Below are positions 42,049 through 51,054 of a stretch of DNA of 64,000 nucleotides, piece after piece. Position 1 is the stretch's first letter. Every line of letters starts with the position of its first letter. The translations under genes were made by a program, and so were the position numbers. The DNA comes from Nostoc foliaceum FACHB-393 (GTDB lineage: Bacteria; Cyanobacteriota; Cyanobacteriia; Cyanobacteriales; Nostocaceae), in the NCBI RefSeq assembly GCF_014698505.1, contig NZ_JACJTD010000004.1, positions 62,001-126,000 on the forward strand, in the 5' to 3' direction. The notes under the pieces are model-generated. The model was not told where the DNA came from. It ran no database searches and saw nothing but the letters and a program-made list of their open reading frames with translations.

Positions 42049-43092
42049 TCAATAGGGATTTGAATCAATCCGTCCCCTTTTGACACTCCTGAGATAGTAA
42101 CCAGAGGTTGGTCTGTTTCTCAAGTTAAAGGTGTCGCCACTGCGAACTTTCCAAATTTTGTAATTAGAAAAGGTCAAAGGCGTTCGGGGTTCACATACTT
42201 CCGGCATATGATTGCCAAGTACAAAGTACGCCGCACCCCTACCCATAACTTTCACCAAACCGTTTTTATCCACAAGAACTGATGTACTCTCACTAACGGC
42301 TATGCCCAAAACACTGCTAGATACACCGTCCTTAATTTGACGAGCAATGAAAGCCATAATTCGACCCATTCTTTCTCGCCTGTCGAAGTGTGTATCTACG
42401 ATGGTTCCCTTCAAATTACTCCAATTGAAAAAGTTGTAAGTAAAAGTAATGTCCCGGTAGGGATCTTCGAGTGCATCCCTAGTTTCAATGCCTTTTTCGG
42501 AAGAAGCACAAGCATCATAGACACAATCACTTTGGATCATCGCACCCGCACTAGTGCCACCAACACCACCTCCCTTAAGGTAAACTGACTTAACGGCAGC
42601 CTCAAGCTTGGTATCTTTCCAGTTGCGGATGTATTGACATTGGTCGCCGCCAGCAAAGAAAATCACATCAGCGTTTCTGACTTTTTCATAAATCTCAGCT
42701 TTGTTTGCTTCTTGTCTATTGCGAATCAGAAGAGTTTCCACAGAGTTTACGCCCTTCATGGCATAAATTAGCCGATTGTAATCGTGATTACCATTCGTGC
42801 GGAGAACTACAACATTAACTTTAGTGCCAGAGTTAGTACTTCCTCTAACTTGGTTAATCATCCACTGGATTGCATCATCGACATCGGGGCCACCCCCACC
42901 TAAGCTAAGGACTGGACCCGCTAAGGAGGGACGAACCTCGAAAGAGGGGGAGGGGCGGACATCAACAGTGTCGCCCAGGAAGTAGCGTTTCCAGTTTGCA
43001 ATAAAACGGGTTATTAGGAAGGTTCCCATCTTCAACAACTTGATTCCTGTACTTTTCAAGCGCCTTGCTATGCTTGGGAATGCCTTTGTCAT
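42049..43092 (-). CDS. Cyanophycinase-like peptidase S51 family protein
   Basis: 347 residues from the ATG at 43092. The S51 layout is clear: SLGGGGPDVDDAIQWMIN, VIFFAGGDQCQYIRNW, the nucleophile Ser in GVGGTSAGAMIQSD (about residue 186) and the DTHFDRRERMGRIMAFIARQ segment. Cyanophycinases cut the nitrogen store cyanophycin to beta-Asp-Arg dipeptides. This one has an N-terminal basic/hydrophobic extension of about 60 residues before the core and a C-terminal extension after HMPEVCEP, so it may be a relative with another location or substrate. Canonical cphA/cphB neighbours are absent. Confidence 0.85.
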   Translation of the reverse strand: MTKAFPSIARRLKSTGIKLLKMGTFLITRFIANWKRYFLGDTVDVRPSPSFEVRPSLAGPVLSLGGGGPDVDDAIQWMINQVRGSTNSGTKVNVVVLRTNGNHDYNRLIYAMKGVNSVETLLIRNRQEANKAEIYEKVRNADVIFFAGGDQCQYIRNWKDTKLEAAVKSVYLKGGGVGGTSAGAMIQSDCVYDACASSEKGIETRDALEDPYRDITFTYNFFNWSNLKGTIVDTHFDRRERMGRIMAFIARQIKDGVSSSVLGIAVSESTSVLVDKNGLVKVMGRGAAYFVLGNHMPEVCEPRTPLTFSNYKIWKVRSGDTFNLRNRPTSGYYLRSVKRGRIDSNPY

Positions 43093-43750
43093 ACTAAGCT
43101 TCTGGAGCAAACTGCAATTATTGCTAGGCTGTTACGCTCTTTAATTGCTTATTTATTCGTGAAATTCGTCCCTTGTCATTAGTCATTTATCAGTTGTCCT
43201 TTGTGAATAATCAATGACAAATGACAGTTTTAACGAAAAAATGTGCAATTTAGACGCGCACTAGCTTAACTTTGGCACTAGAGAGGGTAGAATTTCCAGC
43301 GTACAGGGCTTGTACTGTTTTTTTACGCCATAACCCAGAGTAATCATTAATTCTCTGGCTTACTCTGCGAAAATCTCCACATTGCTTGTGCTATTTGTAG
43401 CGCTTCTCCTTTGGATATACCACAATACCCGGTAGGGCTACAGCAATGCTAATTAGGTAAACTTAACCTAAAAACAAGTCTAGACAGAGCTTTGAGAGAT
43501 TGCCTAAGAGCCTCACGGGGGACTGCCGCCTTCCTTATACCAATTCACAAAAATCCTGATACATATAGATTTATCGTAGGGGCATGGCATTGCCATGCCC
43601 TTACCAGCGTATTTGTATCATTATTAAAGTGAAATAGTATTACTCGTGGTAGCAGCCCAATGAGGCGCATTTCTAGGTAAAAAACCGCTATAAATTTAGC
43701 AACACCCATTCACTCTAAGGTGAAATAGCATTGAAAGGGGAGATAAATAA
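43093..43750. other. Intergenic region upstream of hemD
   Basis: 658 bp with degenerate AATGACA-type heptamers near 43195-43224, a GTAGGGGCATGGCA hairpin at 43573-43604 and no credible gene. Confidence 0.5.
43573..43604. repeat. GTAGGGGCATGGCA palindrome
   Basis: GTAGGGGCATGGCA followed by TGCCATGCCCTTAC. It is the second copy in the window of the hairpin at 29925-29953. Confidence 0.8.
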
Positions 43751-44590
43751 ATGCACACCCAATCAACAGAAATAAACCTGCTCACTTCATCTAGAGAATT
43801 ACCTCTATATGGCAAAAGAATTTTAGTAACAGCACCGAGAAACTATGCTTATAGGTTATCTGAACAAATCATCAAACAAGGTGGTTCACCGATTTTCATG
43901 CCTACTATCGAAACCTGCTATTTATCAAACTACACTAAGTTAGATATTGCTCTAAACTATATAGGCGAATTTGATTGGATTCTCTTCACAAGTAGAAATG
44001 GGATTACCGCATTTTTTCACCGTATGAATGATTTAGATATTCCCATATCTGCGATCCAAAAATGCCACTTATGTGCTTTAGGCAAAGACGCAGAAAGCTT
44101 ATTGTCTTTTTGTGGAAAGGTAGATTTAATCCCAACAGAATCTAGCCCAGCCGGAATTGTAGCTGAATTGGCAAAACTTCCGCAAATTCACGATCAAAAA
44201 GTGCTGATACCTGCTCCAGAAGTTATTGGTTTGCCTGAGCCTGATATTGTACCCAATTTGATTACGGATTTGCGGGAATTGGGTATAAAAGTAACTTGCG
44301 TACCTACGTATACTACACAGGGTTTAGACAAAAGTATCTACGGTATGGAATTAAATCTGATACGTCAAGGAATGATCGATGTAATTGCCTTTAGTAGCAC
44401 GGCGGAAGTAGAAAGCTTTTTGACAATGGTCAACTCGCAAAGCGATTATGAACGTTGTATTGTTGCATGTTTTGGCCCTTATACAACTGCTAATGCGCGA
44501 AAGTTAGGTGTGAATGTCTCTATCGTGTCCAGAGATTATAGTTCATTTCAGGGATTTGCTGAAGCGATCGCAACATTTTTTTCTCTGTGA
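43751..44590 (+). CDS. hemD: Uroporphyrinogen-III synthase
   Basis: 279 residues. HemD closes hydroxymethylbilane with inversion of ring D to give uroporphyrinogen III, the common precursor of heme, chlorophyll, bilins and cobalamin. The weakly conserved family is recognised by YGKRILVTAPRNYAYRLSEQ (about 20-39), FDWILFTSRNGITAFFHRM, LIPTESSPAGIVAEL, IDVIAFSSTAEVESFL and the end VACFGPYTTANARKLGV. AAAGGGGAGA precedes the ATG at a good distance. The N-terminal 18 residues are an addition to the core. It stands alone. Confidence 0.9.
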   Translation: MHTQSTEINLLTSSRELPLYGKRILVTAPRNYAYRLSEQIIKQGGSPIFMPTIETCYLSNYTKLDIALNYIGEFDWILFTSRNGITAFFHRMNDLDIPISAIQKCHLCALGKDAESLLSFCGKVDLIPTESSPAGIVAELAKLPQIHDQKVLIPAPEVIGLPEPDIVPNLITDLRELGIKVTCVPTYTTQGLDKSIYGMELNLIRQGMIDVIAFSSTAEVESFLTMVNSQSDYERCIVACFGPYTTANARKLGVNVSIVSRDYSSFQGFAEAIATFFSL

Positions 44591-44735
44591 TTTTGGTCTA
44601 GAGCTTTTGGTACATGTAAACTAGCCCCACTAACCACTTGCGAATCTAAAACAGTTAACCACAATCAACTCTAGACTAGCAGCACATAAACCCGTAGTAT
44701 CGAATATGGAGTTTATATGAGTTAGGGATTGTTAC

Positions 44736-45035
44736 ATGGCAACTTATAAGGTCACATTAAAGACCCCAGACGGTGAACAAATAATTGACGTTCCTGAGGA
44801 TGAGTACATTCTAGAGATCGCTAACGAGGAATATGATCTAGACTTGCCCTATTCCTGTAACGCTGGCTCTTGCTCGACCTGCACCGGAAAGCTGATTTCA
44901 GGTACAATTGACCAATCAGATCAGAATTTCTTAGACAACGATCAAATGGACGAAGGATGGGTTCTTACATGCGTTGCCAAGCCCACTTCTGATTGTGTCA
45001 TCGAAACCCATCAAGAAGAAGCGCTTAATGCTTAA
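44736..45035 (+). CDS. Plant-type [2Fe-2S] ferredoxin
   Basis: 99 residues with the cluster ligands in [13 protein letters not shown] (Cys40, 45 and 48) and Cys78 in VLTCVA, the typical C-X4-C-X2-C-X29-C spacing. [20 protein letters not shown] and the HQEEALNA end match PetF-type ferredoxins that carry electrons from photosystem I to FNR, nitrite reductase and other enzymes. Compared with the main PetF it has Asn rather than Arg in SCNAG, so it may be a secondary isoform. A bidirectional terminator follows. Confidence 0.95.
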   Translation: MATYKVTLKTPDGEQIIDVPEDEYILEIANEEYDLDLPYSCNAGSCSTCTGKLISGTIDQSDQNFLDNDQMDEGWVLTCVAKPTSDCVIETHQEEALNA

Positions 45036-45204
45036 CTAAGAAATGTGGATTTAATAAAGAGCAAGTTTTGTAGGGTGCGTTAAAATATTTGTCCTAGCGC
45101 ACCAAAAATCTGAGGTGGTGCCGTACTCACGGCGATAACACACTCTAAAAGATTTAAAATTTTGCACTTTCGTAATAAGTCTGTATAGGCTGAGTAATTC
45201 ACGC

Positions 45205-45236
45205 TAAAAAGCGTTCTCCAAAAGGAGAGCGCTTTT
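45205..45236. terminator. Bidirectional terminator between ferredoxin and Hsp20 genes
   Basis: AAAAAGCGTTCTCC, loop AAAA, then GGAGAGCGCTTTTT. A-run on one side and T-run on the other let it serve both convergent genes. Confidence 0.88.
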
Positions 45237-45276
45237 TACTTAGTTTAATAGATAGCTGCCAGATATAAAGCAGAAA

Positions 45277-45726
45277 TTAGCCAGATGTTGCTAGATTAAC
45301 TTTGACAACTTTATTCTTTTCTTCTTCAGCTTTGGGTAGCGTCAGGTTCAAGATGCCATCTTTATAATCTGCCGTGACGTTAGTATTTTGAATGCGAGCA
45401 GGTAAAGGAATTACACGTTGGAATTTACCGTAGTGGAATTCGCTCTTGATTACACCTTTCTCTTCAGATTTAGCTTCAGACTTCCGCTCAACACTGAGGT
45501 ATACAGCATTTTCTGTAACTTGCAAATCCAGGTCTTTAGCTGCAATTCCCGGAAGTTCTAGTTTTAGAAGAATTGCATCTTCAGTTTCTTTTAACTCAGC
45601 AGCAGGAACTCTAGAGAAGCATTTCTCCAAAAATGCAGATGGCAAAGTATCTTCATCAAATAAGCGATTGATTTGACGTTGTATCGCGTTAAATTCTTGC
45701 CAGGGGTTCATACGTACTAATGCCAT
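45277..45726 (-). CDS. Small heat-shock protein, Hsp20 family
   Basis: 149 residues from the ATG at 45726, after AGAGGTAGAG. An alpha-crystallin domain (about 42-140: VPAAELKETEDAILLKLELP, YLSVERKSEAKSEEKGVIKS, FQRVIPLPARI, and NVTADYKDGILNLTLPKA) with the N-terminal MALVRMNPWQEFNAIQRQIN typical of cyanobacterial HspA. It holds unfolded proteins and protects membranes during heat and light stress. Upstream frame extension by 38 residues looks untranslated and may form the 5' leader. Confidence 0.94.
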   Translation of the reverse strand: MALVRMNPWQEFNAIQRQINRLFDEDTLPSAFLEKCFSRVPAAELKETEDAILLKLELPGIAAKDLDLQVTENAVYLSVERKSEAKSEEKGVIKSEFHYGKFQRVIPLPARIQNTNVTADYKDGILNLTLPKAEEEKNKVVKVNLATSG

Positions 45727-46132
45727 ATCTCTACCTCTAATAACCAGTATTTTTTCTGTCCAAGGATTGGAGGATTTGATTCCTTTCTTTGTTCTCATAG
45801 TATTGAAAAATAAAAGTGAGGTAAATTCGGTTTTTATCACCTGACTGATGATGATTGCCGATCCAGAAATCTCTTTACTAGAAATTTACGGTAAACTGAA
45901 CTATTGGTGTTCGGTAAGTTCGATAAAAACAGACTTGAAATATAGCAGTTCTATTTAAAATTTCGGTACAAGTATCACTCGCATCACTGCTCTTAAAGCT
46001 TGTAACCAGTAGCGTATCCTACAAATGTTTAGTAGATTCACGCCAATAATGATAATAGTTCGACCTATTGTATTTTTTAATTTCACAGAGATAAGATAAT
46101 AAGAGATTCCTCACAAACCGCTGATAACAGAT
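45727..46132. other. Upstream region of the hsp20 and SMR genes
   Basis: 406 bp shared by two divergent genes. No CIRCE element (TTAGCACTC-N9-GAGTGCTAA) was seen. AT-rich, without a gene. Confidence 0.45.
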
Positions 46133-46453
46133 ATGTCAACAAGTTGGATTTACCTTATTGCAGCAATCCTCTTTGAAGTTTCAGGCACAACTTGCATGAA
46201 GTTATCGCAAGGATTTACTAAAATAGTCCCTTCCATATTAATAGTTGTATTTTATGGACTTTGTTTTACTTTTTTAACCCTTGCTCTCAAAAAACTTGAA
46301 GTAAGTGTAGCTTATTCTGTTTGGGCTGGATTAGGAACTGTCCTAATTGCGATAATTGGTATTATTTGGTTTCGTGAATCTGCTACGTTTATCAAACTTT
46401 TGTCAATTTCCCTCATAATCATAGGGGTAATTGGCATAAATGCAAGTCAATAA
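46133..46453 (+). CDS. Small multidrug resistance (SMR) family efflux protein
   Basis: 106 residues with four membrane helices. The essential Glu lies in IAAILFEVSGTTCMKLSQGF (Glu15) and Trp/Tyr residues in VAYSVWAGLGTVLIAIIGI (about 61-79) match EmrE/QacE-type exporters, which exchange quaternary cations or guanidinium for protons as dual-topology dimers. The G-X-G motif is present. There is no second SMR gene here, so it would be a homodimer. The exact subtype (Qac or Gdx) is not decided. Confidence 0.92.
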   Translation: MSTSWIYLIAAILFEVSGTTCMKLSQGFTKIVPSILIVVFYGLCFTFLTLALKKLEVSVAYSVWAGLGTVLIAIIGIIWFRESATFIKLLSISLIIIGVIGINASQ

Positions 46454-46530
46454 ATAAAAAAGTATGAGTCAAAAAAAGTATCTTTGGATTCAAGAATCAA
46501 AGCTTAGACACGCAATATAGCACTCCTCTT

Positions 46531-46611
46531 CAATCATATCCGGCTAATCACTTGTTAATAGCATCTCTCCGTATTAGCCCAAAACTTTAAGTATTTAAGC
46601 GGATATGATAT
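46531..46611. mobile_element. Diverged miniature inverted-repeat element (family 1, copy 3)
   Basis: AATCATATCCGGCTAATCAC on the left and, inversely, AATATCATATCCGCTTAA on the right, with an interior unlike copies 1 and 2 but the same architecture and length. Less certain than the other two. Confidence 0.45.
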
Positions 46612-46616
46612 TAGAG

Positions 46617-46760
46617 ATGGCTTCAAATAAAAAATACCTCGTCCATATGAAAATAGACAAGGTAAATAAACCAAAACTGATCATTCTGCTTGTTGCTGTT
46701 GTAGTGAATACACCAGCAATTTTTATTGTTCCGCTAGCAAAGCAAAATGAGCAGACTTAG
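46617..46760 (+). CDS. Possible 47-residue single-pass membrane peptide
   Basis: A short frame from an ATG at 46617, with a basic N-terminus (NKKYLVHMKIDKVNKPK) and one membrane segment (LIILLVAVVVNTPAIFIVPL), then a polar tail. A start at 46647 would give 37 residues. GAG precedes the first ATG. The composition is like that of real small membrane proteins, but no family is recognised. Confidence 0.35.
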   Translation: MASNKKYLVHMKIDKVNKPKLIILLVAVVVNTPAIFIVPLAKQNEQT

Positions 46761-47018
46761 CTAAATTTTCTTAAAAGTATAGTAAACCTCGGTAAATATA
46801 GCCCACAACTATTTAACTTTTAATACTTTAGCAAAGACAACCAAACTCATACAGCCAAATTGGCAGGTTTTTTATACACTTAGGTGTATAAAGTCTTATT
46901 TAATGGTGGTATATCATCCATATATGACTTTAATATCATTCCTGCTCTTTGGTTGAATATCTGAGCAGCAATCATGCTGGCTACACATTGCCCCAATCCA
47001 TTGCACCTTAACGCGAAA

Positions 47019-47888
47019 TTAAAAATAGCTAGAGAAAAACCAGATAATTACTCCAGTTCCCAGTACACAAATAATTCCCGCCAAACCAGCTAGGGGTTTT
47101 TTGTTCTTACCTGTGAACCAGTCAGAGACCTTACCTGTGTAAATAATTAGTTCTGCTGTGTCTATCGTTGCGATCGCCCATACCCATCCCGCGTGTAACC
47201 CCCAAGCTAAACCCAAATTGTTGCTTGCAGCAAAGCGTGCTAACACCAGCACCATTCCCATCAGCCACAATCCAGGAAGTTGAGGTGCGGTTTCGCGTTG
47301 CTCCCAAACTAAATGTAGCAAAGCAAATATCAAGCTAGAAATTGCTGCTGCTACCCAAACTGGATAATCCTGCGCTAATTCAGTGAACAGGAAACCGCGA
47401 AAAATTAACTCTTCTATCCCACCGACTAATAACGCTATTAAGAAAATCGGTAGCAAGATGGGTAGTATTAACTTGAAATTCGTCTTTTCAAAAGAACACC
47501 AACCTAACCCAAATTGCCCACTAAATACAATAGCTAGGCTCACCACTCCCAAGCCAAAACCTAGTGCTAAATAACCAAGAGTTGAAAGATTCCCAACAAA
47601 GCCGTAATCCGAAAAAGATTTATTGGTCAACCAACTAACTCCCCACATAATCAGGGGAGCTAATAGGTAAAGTGACACCAATAATGGCATCTTTTGCTCT
47701 GGCTGCAAAGGTTTAGAGGGTTGCCAATTGAGCAATATTGCTGATACTGTTGCGACTGGCAACCAGCAAACTATCCAGAAAATAAAAAACGCCATCACTA
47801 CAACTAGTGCTGGTGCATTTTCCATAAACGCCAGTAAGGCGTTGACAGGAGACTCAAAGAAAGTTATCAAAACAAACAAAAAAAACAC
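47019..47888 (-). CDS. CPBP family intramembrane metalloprotease
   Basis: 289 residues, about seven membrane helices. The ABI/CPBP motifs are present: GIEELIFRGFLFTEL (Glu-Glu...Arg, about 163-177), SLIFALLHLVWE with its His, and GLAWGLHAGWVWAI with another His. Relatives include Rce1 CAAX proteases and bacteriocin-immunity proteins; the substrate is unknown. The listed start is a GTG in a very hydrophobic stretch; an ATG at 47825 is a possible shorter start. Confidence 0.88.
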   Translation of the reverse strand: MFFLFVLITFFESPVNALLAFMENAPALVVVMAFFIFWIVCWLPVATVSAILLNWQPSKPLQPEQKMPLLVSLYLLAPLIMWGVSWLTNKSFSDYGFVGNLSTLGYLALGFGLGVVSLAIVFSGQFGLGWCSFEKTNFKLILPILLPIFLIALLVGGIEELIFRGFLFTELAQDYPVWVAAAISSLIFALLHLVWEQRETAPQLPGLWLMGMVLVLARFAASNNLGLAWGLHAGWVWAIATIDTAELIIYTGKVSDWFTGKNKKPLAGLAGIICVLGTGVIIWFFSSYF

Positions 47889-48073
47889 GATAGATTTCTT
47901 GCACTATAGATTTCTTGCTGATTAATCAAGACTCTACTAAATTTGGTGACTTTTGCAAGGGGTCTAATCGTATTTTTTGCCTGAGACAAAATTTTCTGAA
48001 TAGAGATGCCAGTTTGCTGCCGCGGTAAGGACAAGTTATCATCACCTGAAACTTATCCCTACCATCAGCAAAT

Positions 48074-48511
48074 TTACTCTTCCTCTTCCAAATCTTCGTC
48101 TGATTCGTCGGAGTCTATATCTTGTGAAGTTAGTTTTTTATCACTTTCACCGAGTTGAATCAAGTGAATATGCTTGTATCCCAACCTAATTTCAAACTCA
48201 TCTCCAGGCTTTAAGCCCATTGCCTTGGTATATGTGGCACCAATCACAATCTGACCATTTTGATGGACACTAACCCGATATGTCGGTTCACGACCACGAC
48301 CATCTTTAGGTGCTTCTGGACTTAGAGGAATTCCTCTAGCCGATAGCAAAGCGTCATAAAAATCGGTGAGATTGACACGAACCTGGTTATTCTTAGTAAC
48401 AGTGTAATAGCCGCACTGTTTAGCTCTTTCTCGGCGTGGTAAGGTGGAAAGTTCTTTTACTTTAGCAAGTAGTGCTTTTCCGGTTAATGGTGCTGTTGCA
48501 GTTTCAGTCAT
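48074..48511 (-). CDS. AbrB family transcriptional regulator (cyAbrB type)
   Basis: 145 residues from the ATG at 48511. The cyAbrB group carries its AbrB-like DNA-binding half toward the C-terminus (YRVSVHQNGQIVIGATYTKA, then GLKPGDEFEIRLGYKHIHL), after an N-terminal domain (LAKVKELSTLPRRERAKQCG, TVTKNNQVRVNLTDFYDALL). The tail is very acidic. In cyanobacteria these proteins control carbon/nitrogen balance, hydrogenase and heterocyst genes. The gene is monocistronic. Confidence 0.92.
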   Translation of the reverse strand: MTETATAPLTGKALLAKVKELSTLPRRERAKQCGYYTVTKNNQVRVNLTDFYDALLSARGIPLSPEAPKDGRGREPTYRVSVHQNGQIVIGATYTKAMGLKPGDEFEIRLGYKHIHLIQLGESDKKLTSQDIDSDESDEDLEEEE

Positions 48512-48751
48512 TATGCTCAAATTTTCCTTACTCTCTCCAAACTGATAAATGATGTAGTCTTATGCCAGCATTTGGCTTTTTAGCATTTGCATAGAGCTAC
48601 TTAGGACTCTAGTGTAACGGGTGAATTCCTACCGATAGGAGCCAAAAGCACTTCTATTATGGTTGTCTACAACCAATTAGAGGTTATAGTTGCCATAGAA
48701 ATTAATTTTGCTGATTTCACGGCACTTTTAACCATTATTCGCCATCAGAAA

Positions 48752-48892
48752 TTAAATTATTTTCTCTTTTGGCGCTACTGTAGCGGTGTAACTTTCAGCC
48801 ACCTTTACAAATTGGGTTGGTTCTACTCCAAATAAGTCGTAGACCCAATAAATTGGAGGTTTTCCACTTTCAGTGCTTGCCCTTCTAGCCAA
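48752..48892 (-). CDS. Possible 46-residue protein or protein tail
   Basis: The frame on the minus strand encodes a coding-like end: ESGKPPIYWVYDLFGVEPTQ, then FVKVAESYTATVAPKEKII. A TTG at 48892 is the only plausible start; the frame is open about 60 bases further to a stop. It is either a small gene or the remnant of a longer one. No family is recognised. Confidence 0.35.
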   Translation of the reverse strand: MARRASTESGKPPIYWVYDLFGVEPTQFVKVAESYTATVAPKEKII

Positions 48893-49334
48893 TAAGCAGG
48901 TAGAGTTTTCTCTACTCGTCCTCTCAAGCTTAGGACAACATAGTATTTCAATAGAGTCCTACGGGCATATGCCCTTTTGTCCTGCCAGTAGAGACACGAA
49001 TTTTCTTGTCTCTACATTACGAATCAACAAAGCAGTAGTAGCCGCGCTGATACGGCTATTGATTCTGTTTTGTGACTTCGTAATTTTATATTAAATACTA
49101 GCATGGACTAATAATAGCAAAATAGTTGTTTAATTTTGAATTAAAATTGCTGGTAAATTTTTATTTAAATTCCTGGACTTAAAGGTTGGAAAAAGCAGTG
49201 ACGATTTTCCTCACCCTTTATTGCCAGTGTGAGTATTGCCATATGGCTTTTATAAAAATTTATCTAATTTAGACGAGCAGTTTTGACCAATGAGTTAAAT
49301 CCAAGATTTTCTTGATTGAGAGAAGGCGAAAATC

Positions 49335-49380
49335 TAAAAGTCTCGCGCATCGGGGATTCCTGATGCACGAGACTTTTATT
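49335..49380 (+). terminator. Strong hairpin with T-run in the sdhB upstream gap
   Basis: AAAAGTCTCGCGCATC, loop GGGGATTCCT, GATGCACGAGACTTTTATTT. It is not preceded by an obvious plus-strand gene, so it could end an unannotated transcript from the 48900-49330 gap. Other than this and the small frame at 48752, nothing was recognised in 48512-49981. Confidence 0.75.
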
Positions 49381-49981
49381 TAAAAGTGGTGAGAATTTTT
49401 CCTCGGTTTATTACCGTAAGCTTAAAAGCGGTTAAAGGATTTTGTACGTCTGTCTATGGGAAGAATAAATCTCTTAACATATGTCTAGCGCTTGATTGCC
49501 ACTACTATAATATTCAACATGCGCTTTTACACTTCTATATAATCAAAAAATTCAACCTTCGCTACCGCTTGACAGAATTTTCCAGCCAGGAGTGCTAAAT
49601 TCAAGTTGACATCAAGATGTGTTGCTAACCTGACATGCATTTAATTTCGATATGATCGCTAGGTCAAAGATGAACCTAAGTCTCTTTCTAAGCAAACTCC
49701 CTTTCCTTTACATTCCCAAACAGCTAAATTCAACGCAAAGCTGTCATTACATTTTTGGCGTTTTATCTCAGAATTTGACACAAATCTTGGCTACACCGCT
49801 GCTACAAGTAAAGTTTTAATGGTTATCCTTAAACTAGAATCAGTCGCTCTTTCATCGTCAGTCTATTAACACCAGGGTTTGAATTAAGTCCAAAAAAGTA
49901 TAGCTCACTTTTCATAACTACCTGCCTTGACTGATGATTGTTGAGGCTGGTGAAGTAATTTTAAAATTTTGGTTAGTGGTC

Positions 49982-50989
49982 ATGGAAGTTATTTTTAAGG
50001 TCATTCGACAGCAACAAAATTCCTCCCCCGTGGTGCAAACCTACCTTGTAGAGGCAGAACCAGGTAATACAATCTTGGATTGCCTTAATCACATTAAGTG
50101 GGAGCAAGATGGAACCTTGGCATTTCGCAAGAATTGCCGCAATACCATTTGTGGTAGCTGTGCTATGCGAATTAATGGACGTTCGGCTTTAGCTTGTAAG
50201 GAAAATGTGGGCAGTGAGCTTGCCAGATTACAACAAATACCATCATCCCAAAGTAAAGTAAATGCCATTCCCGAAATCACGATCGCCCCTCTCGGCAATA
50301 TGCCCGTGATTAAAGATTTGGTTGTAGATATGAGCAGTTTCTGGAATAATTTAGAGGCAGTTGCTCCTTATGTGAGTACAGCAGCACGACAAGTACCAGA
50401 AAGAGAGTTTTTGCAAACACCACAAGAGCGATCGCGCCTCGATCAAACTGGTAATTGTATTATGTGTGGTGCTTGTTACTCTGAATGCAACGCCCGTGAA
50501 GTTGATCCAAACTTTGTTGGCCCTCATGCCCTTGCCAAAGCTTACCGGATGGTAGCAGACTCCCGCGATAGCGACACCCAAAATCGTTTAGAAAGCTACA
50601 ACGAAGGTACTAAAGGCGTATGGGGTTGCACCCGTTGTTTGTACTGCGATTCAGTTTGTCCAATGGAGGTTGCACCATTAGAACAAATTACCAAAATTAA
50701 ACAAGAAATTCTCACCCACAAACAAGCCAGCGATAGTCGCTCAATTCGTCACCGAAAAGTATTGGTGGATTTAGTTAAAGAAGGTGGTTGGATTGATGAA
50801 CGTCAATTTGGTTTACAAGTTGTCGGTAACTACTTTAAAGATTTAAAAGGATTACTCAGTCTTGCACCCCTCGGTTTGCGGATGATCCTCCGGGGTAAGT
50901 TTCCCCTATCATTTGAACCTTCAGAAGGGACGCAACAAGTGCGCTCGCTCATTGAATCTGTGCAACAAGTAGAAGCGGATAAAAGTTAG
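49982..50989 (+). CDS. sdhB: Succinate dehydrogenase iron-sulfur subunit
   Basis: 335 residues from the ATG at 49982. It passes electrons from the flavoprotein to quinone. Ligands: [2Fe-2S] in CRNTICGSCAMRINGRSALA (about 53-72) and Cys following; [4Fe-4S] in GNCIMCGACYSECNA (about 159-173); third cluster in CTRCLYCDSVCPMEV (about 220-234). In cyanobacteria sdhB is separate from sdhA, as here, and the enzyme feeds the thylakoid plastoquinone pool. The extra 16 codons upstream are unlikely to be translated. Confidence 0.95.
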   Translation: MEVIFKVIRQQQNSSPVVQTYLVEAEPGNTILDCLNHIKWEQDGTLAFRKNCRNTICGSCAMRINGRSALACKENVGSELARLQQIPSSQSKVNAIPEITIAPLGNMPVIKDLVVDMSSFWNNLEAVAPYVSTAARQVPEREFLQTPQERSRLDQTGNCIMCGACYSECNAREVDPNFVGPHALAKAYRMVADSRDSDTQNRLESYNEGTKGVWGCTRCLYCDSVCPMEVAPLEQITKIKQEILTHKQASDSRSIRHRKVLVDLVKEGGWIDERQFGLQVVGNYFKDLKGLLSLAPLGLRMILRGKFPLSFEPSEGTQQVRSLIESVQQVEADKS

Positions 50990-51054
50990 GTGTGATGAGT
51001 TATGAGTTGGGAATTTCAACTCCTAACTCCTAATTCATAACTGATAACTCTAGT

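Noticed and set aside
49386-49598. 70-codon plus-strand frame after the strong terminator
   Set aside because: No recognisable family or start signal; AT-rich by chance.
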